Assembly (NCBI GenBank): GCA_014380105.1
Contig: JACMKL010000466.1
Span: 1-8,221 of the forward strand
Source: Candidatus Melainabacteria bacterium
GTDB taxonomy: Bacteria > Cyanobacteriota > Vampirovibrionia > Obscuribacterales > Obscuribacteraceae
DNA: 8,221 nt
Reading direction: 5' to 3'
Shown: piece by piece, positions 5,843 through 8,221 of the stretch
How the letters are laid out: each line of letters begins with the position of its first letter
How positions within the stretch are numbered: the first letter of the stretch is position 1
Notes under the pieces: model-generated
Told to the model about the DNA's origin: nothing
Database searches by the model: none
Seen by the model: only the letters and a program-made list of their open reading frames with translations
Program-made: the position numbers and the translations under genes

Positions 5843-6447
5843 GATTTTGAAGCCTTTAAATTGGCTATAACCCTATCTGCTACCTGTTGAGGGGTCAAAC
5901 CGTCGGTCTTAACAATAATTTGGGCTCTTTCAAATACTTCGTGCCGAAGTTCGAAAAGTTCGGACAAACGACTCCTTAATACATGTTCATTCTGTTCCTC
6001 GCCATTTTTATCGGCGTTTTTCAGGAGCGGCCTGTCATGAGCAGTTGCCAACCGCTCAACTAGCTTTTCGGTGGAAGTCTGTAAGTAGACAACCTGACCG
6101 AGTGCCAGGAGGCAGTCCATATTGCCAGGGGTGATAGGAAGTCCGCCGCCGCAACTCAATATGCGTTTCGCTAAGTTTGGTCTGCCAGAGGTCGACTGAC
6201 CTGCTTCTGCATTTTCGACGGTGAGACTGAGAAGGAAGTCAGTTTCTAATTTGCGGAAATGGGCCTCGCCAAAATTCTTGAATATCTCAGTTACTGCCAG
6301 TTTTTCCTGTTTTTCAATGACCTTATCCGAGTCGAGTAATTTCGCATTCAGTTTTTTAGCAAGAATTTTGCCGACTGTTGTTTTCCCTGTGCCGGATAAA
6401 CCAACCAGAGAGATATATTCGATTTTCACTGACGTTGTACGGTCCAA
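5839..6447 (-). CDS. aroK: Shikimate kinase
   Basis: This NMP-kinase-like P-loop enzyme phosphorylates shikimate at the 3-hydroxyl with ATP, step five of the shikimate pathway. The Walker A motif GLSGTGKTT is at residues 16-24. The shikimate-binding Asp is in LLDSDKVIE (Asp39/Asp41), and the family block NFGEAHFRKLE with Arg65 is at 58-68. The shikimate-binding glycine loop SCGGGLP is at 98-104 (STGGG in most homologues), followed by VYLQT at 120-124, lid residue Arg139 in DRPLL, and a basic helix at 158-174 with Arg168. It is 202 residues, slightly longer than the usual 170-180, with extra residues in the lid (about 143-155, charged) and at 78-92. The called start is TTG at 6447, 5 nt after the stop of the TPR gene; GTG at 6429 is an equally plausible start, since neither has a strong ribosome site. 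Cytoplasmic. Confidence 0.95.
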   Translation of the reverse strand: MDRTTSVKIEYISLVGLSGTGKTTVGKILAKKLNAKLLDSDKVIEKQEKLAVTEIFKNFGEAHFRKLETDFLLSLTVENAEAGQSTSGRPNLAKRILSCGGGLPITPGNMDCLLALGQVVYLQTSTEKLVERLATAHDRPLLKNADKNGEEQNEHVLRSRLSELFELRHEVFERAQIIVKTDGLTPQQVADRVIANLKASKS

Positions 6448-6452
6448 TTTGA

Positions 6453-7877
6453 TCAGCCCGAACGTCCGGAATGCGCTAATCCGATGCGTCTTGTTGCAGA
6501 CTCTACCTTATTGTGTGCATCAATCAATTGTGGATTCAGCTGCAAAGCACGCTTAAATTCTCCAATCGACTGCGAATATTCTTTCAAATTATAGTGAGCC
6601 AATCCCAGCCCATAGTGGGCGCTGGCCATATCCGGTGCGGCTCCAAGAGCGCGCTGGAAATTGTTGATGGCTTCGTGATAATTGCCCTTTATCGAATAAA
6701 GAGTAGCCAGGTTGTTGCGCAAAATCGGATCGTTAGGATTGTGCTTGCTAGCCTTCTCTAAAATGGCTTGGGCTGAAGCATGATCGCCCTGAGAGCTGAG
6801 CATGTTGGATAAGTGAATAGCTGCATTCAAGTTGCGTGGCTCTATAAGGATGGCTTTTTCAAATTCAGAACGTGCTCTGGCGTTTTCACCAAGTCTGGAA
6901 TAGGTTACTGCAAGAGCAGTGTGGCTTTGAGCATCAGCGGCGTCGAGCCTGACTGCCTCGGCTAATTCTTGTTTGGAGGCAAATAGATTTCCTTCGGAAG
7001 CTGCCACCAGGCCTAATTGTTGGTGCGCAATTGCAACGTCAGGATCTTTCACCAAAACTGCTTTGTATTCGCTGACTGCTTCGGATACTCGATTGGAATG
7101 CATTAAAGCTTGAGCACGAGCCAATGTAGCGAGAGTTTCAGGAGTCATTCGAACTCGACTGACCTGTCCAAGCGCCGCGCCGGCGGACGCCAACTTGGCG
7201 GATCTGGTCATTTTCGACATGTCAGCATTAACTGAAATGTCGTGCTTCAGCTCATCTAGTTGAGCGACCACTTTGTCATGCTGACCCAGGCTCTCGAATA
7301 CTCTTGCCAAATTGCCGTGAGCTGCAGACAACTCTACATTTACTTTCGAAGAGGCAAGAATTGCGTTCGTTGCACCTTTGATGTCACCACGATCACGCAG
7401 TCGTTGAGATTCATTCGCTTTTTCTACGATCATTCCGCGCGCCACAGAAACGACTTTGCGGAAGTGCGTAATTGCTGACTCGTAGTCGCCTATTTCAGCA
7501 TATATAAGTCCGACTTGATTATGCAATTCTGGATTTTCGGGGTCTATTTCCAGTGCTTGAAGAAGCTGCTGGGCTGCGCCATCCAGAAGTTTTACGTTGT
7601 CCATTTTATCGCGTACAACGACAGGGGTCTTGGCTGGTGAAACACCCTTCACTGGACTAGGAGCCTTCATGATGCCAAAAAGTTTTTGCTGCCATTCATC
7701 AAAGGCAGGTCCAGGTCCACCAAAGTAAGTCAGCGGCAAGACTGGCAGGGTCACTAAGCCCACAGCTGCAACAAGTCCAAATATTAATCGCCCTTTTCCA
7801 CGCCGTTCTTTAGGCGGGACGGGCTCAAAGACATGTCTTGTTCTTAGTGATTCCAAATGATTTACACCAAACGCCAA
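6453..7877 (-). CDS. Membrane-anchored TPR-repeat protein
   Basis: This 474-residue protein has a basic N-terminal tail (KERRGKGR at 23-30), then one hydrophobic segment at about 31-52 (LIFGLVAAVGLVTLPVLPLT) that should span the inner membrane with the N-terminus inside, a Pro-rich linker (about 53-90), and TPR repeats outside the membrane. One TPR lies at about 115-148, a less regular helical stretch at about 150-245 includes another near 184-212, and six consecutive units run at about 249-282, 283-316, 317-350, 351-384, 385-418 and 419-452. Well-kept examples are AHYGLGLAHYNLKEYSQSIGEF and NLATLYSIKGNYHEAINNF. It is likely a scaffold for envelope proteins; no partner is evident. TTG at 7877 is the only usable start before the membrane segment apart from TTG at codon 8; a strong Shine-Dalgarno sequence lies 34 nt away across a hairpin. 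aroK follows 5 nt after its stop. Confidence 0.88.
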   Translation of the reverse strand: MAFGVNHLESLRTRHVFEPVPPKERRGKGRLIFGLVAAVGLVTLPVLPLTYFGGPGPAFDEWQQKLFGIMKAPSPVKGVSPAKTPVVVRDKMDNVKLLDGAAQQLLQALEIDPENPELHNQVGLIYAEIGDYESAITHFRKVVSVARGMIVEKANESQRLRDRGDIKGATNAILASSKVNVELSAAHGNLARVFESLGQHDKVVAQLDELKHDISVNADMSKMTRSAKLASAGAALGQVSRVRMTPETLATLARAQALMHSNRVSEAVSEYKAVLVKDPDVAIAHQQLGLVAASEGNLFASKQELAEAVRLDAADAQSHTALAVTYSRLGENARARSEFEKAILIEPRNLNAAIHLSNMLSSQGDHASAQAILEKASKHNPNDPILRNNLATLYSIKGNYHEAINNFQRALGAAPDMASAHYGLGLAHYNLKEYSQSIGEFKRALQLNPQLIDAHNKVESATRRIGLAHSGRSG

Positions 7878-7917
7878 AGGGACCGGAAAGTTGGGAAATG
7901 AACTTTTCGGACTCCTT
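7878..7917 (-). promoter_or_regulatory. Ribosome site separated from its TTG start by a hairpin
   Basis: On the minus strand AAGGAG (7917-7912) is followed by 1 nt, then a stem arm CCGAAAAGTT (7910-7901), the loop CATTTCCC (7900-7893), the arm AACTTTCCGG (7892-7883), then 5 nt and the TTG start. The arms pair at 9 of 10 positions, with one A-C mismatch. Folding would shorten the SD-to-start gap from 34 nt to about 6 nt of unpaired sequence, the normal optimum. No start codon in any frame lies 5-10 nt after AAGGAG, which favours this reading. The folding itself is inferred. Confidence 0.5.
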
Positions 7918-7937
7918 GAGACCGATAGATTTGAGTG

Positions 7938-7966
7938 ATTAGTTTATATATGCGCTCGTATGCCAA
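7938..7966 (-). promoter_or_regulatory. Candidate promoter of the TPR-aroK-aroQ operon
   Basis: TTGGCA (7966-7961; 5 of 6 matches to TTGACA) lies exactly 17 bp from ACTAAT (7943-7938; 4 of 6 matches to TATAAT). The spacing is ideal for a sigma-70-type promoter, and it sits 61 bp upstream of the TTG start. A/T-rich sequence between the boxes (TATATAAA) could serve as an alternative -10 but with too short a spacing. Confidence 0.35.
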
Positions 7967-7967
7967 G

Positions 7968-7984
7968 GGTAATGGTGAATTACC
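7968..7984. promoter_or_regulatory. Inverted repeat next to the -35 box, possible operator
   Basis: GGTAAT and ATTACC form a perfect 6-bp inverted repeat with a 5-nt centre (GGTGA). It ends 1 bp from the candidate -35 box of the TPR-aroK-aroQ operon, a position typical of an activator or repressor site. No known motif is matched. Confidence 0.3.
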
Positions 7985-8049
7985 TCGGAGTCAATACGGA
8001 ATACACGAATGGGACCGCAATACGCGCAATTGTAAAGGGGTAGATAATC

Positions 8050-8069
8050 GTGGTTGTGAAGTGGTTGTG
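8050..8069. repeat. Two 9-bp direct repeats spaced one helical turn apart
   Basis: GTGGTTGTG occurs twice (8050-8058 and 8061-8069) with an AA spacer, a period of 11 bp. It lies just past the stop of the LptF/G-type gene. Tandem direct repeats of this period are used by some response regulators, but it could equally be a chance duplication. The rest of the 204-bp gap (7878-8081) holds the promoter, dyad and ribosome-site signals listed separately. Confidence 0.4.
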
Positions 8070-8081
8070 GCTGAGCTTTTC

Positions 8082-8221
8082 TTAGCGGCTTTTAAACCAG
8101 AGGATGATCAAACCGAGCGTGCCGACAAAAATATTCGGCAACCAGGCAGCAAGCATCGGCGGAATTCTGCCCGCTTCCCCTAACGCGCCTGAAGTTGATT
8201 GCAAGACGTAATAGATGAAGA
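8082..8221 (-). CDS. LptF/LptG family permease (partial, C-terminal 45 residues)
   Basis: The minus strand from 8219 is open to a TAA at 8084-8082 and gives the last 45 residues of a membrane protein: YYVLQSTSGALGEAGRIPP, then LAAWLPNIFVGTLGLIILW and a basic KSR end. This is the typical end of YjgP/YjgQ (LptF/LptG) permeases: a Y-Y-x-L helix, a GxLGExGxIPP turn, an AAWLPN motif, and a last membrane helix. LptF and LptG form the inner-membrane part of the LptB2FG exporter that extracts lipopolysaccharide and moves it toward the outer membrane. The fragment is too short to tell LptF from LptG. If correct, it indicates a diderm cell. Most of the gene lies beyond the right edge. Confidence 0.7.
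   Translation of the reverse strand, partial: FIYYVLQSTSGALGEAGRIPPMLAAWLPNIFVGTLGLIILWFKSR

Noticed and set aside
6221..6556. Plus-strand open frame of 111 codons opposite aroK and the end of the TPR gene
   Set aside because: Antisense of two well-supported genes, Ser/Phe-rich composition, no recognisable motif.
7935..8183. Plus-strand open frame of 82 codons in the right-hand gap
   Set aside because: It runs antisense into the LptF/G-type C-terminus, and its peptide is rich in Asn, Arg and Gly without any pattern; the gap is better explained by regulatory signals.
1..8221. Mobile element, CRISPR array, tRNA/rRNA or toxin-antitoxin pair
   Set aside because: No transposase or integrase motif, no regularly spaced repeats, no tRNA cloverleaf or rRNA sequence, and no small gene pair of that type were seen; all genes are collinear.

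Overview
The window is a bacterial chromosome segment of moderate G+C (just under half by eye) in which every supportable gene lies on the minus strand. Reading right to left (the direction of transcription) it holds: the last 45 codons of an LptF/LptG-type permease; a membrane-anchored TPR protein; shikimate kinase (aroK); a possible 34-residue small protein; an unrecognised helical protein; type II 3-dehydroquinate dehydratase (aroQ); a secreted TPR protein; an unrecognised alpha/beta protein; an ErpA/IscA-type iron-sulfur carrier; a YgfZ protein fused to a C-terminal TPR domain; and the first 121 codons of a PotC-like ABC permease. There are no rRNA, tRNA, CRISPR or insertion-sequence signals, so this looks like ordinary chromosome rather than a mobile island.

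The organism cannot be fixed from this sequence alone. The LptF/G-type permease and a cleavable signal peptide suggest a diderm. Abundant TPR proteins, lone core-metabolism genes interleaved with unrecognised proteins, and frequent GTG/TTG starts would fit an environmental lineage such as the non-photosynthetic cyanobacterial relatives (Melainabacteria/Vampirovibrionia, for example Obscuribacterales). That placement is inference.

Region A (about 8081 to 4600) runs from an intergenic promoter through TPR protein, aroK, small ORF, helical protein and aroQ with very tight junctions (5 nt, a TTGA overlap, and 1 nt), so it reads as one operon carrying two shikimate-pathway enzymes. Its first gene has a notable initiation region: a strong Shine-Dalgarno sequence lies 34 nt from the only usable start, with a near-perfect hairpin filling the gap.

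Region B (about 4599 to 2735) starts with a clear TATAAT box and encodes a secreted five-TPR protein and a 189-residue unknown protein. Region C (2734 to 371) pairs an A-type Fe-S carrier with a YgfZ/IBA57-family protein, partners known to act together in [4Fe-4S] maturation; a 10-bp perfect hairpin sits between them. The YgfZ protein carries a TPR extension of about 240 residues that standard YgfZ proteins lack. The PotC-like permease starts 7 nt after it, without a PotB partner upstream.

No defence system, toxin-antitoxin pair or obviously new pathway was found. The points most worth checking are the YgfZ-TPR fusion, the SD-hairpin-TTG initiation region, the coupled small ORF after aroK, and the unknown protein between aroK and aroQ.
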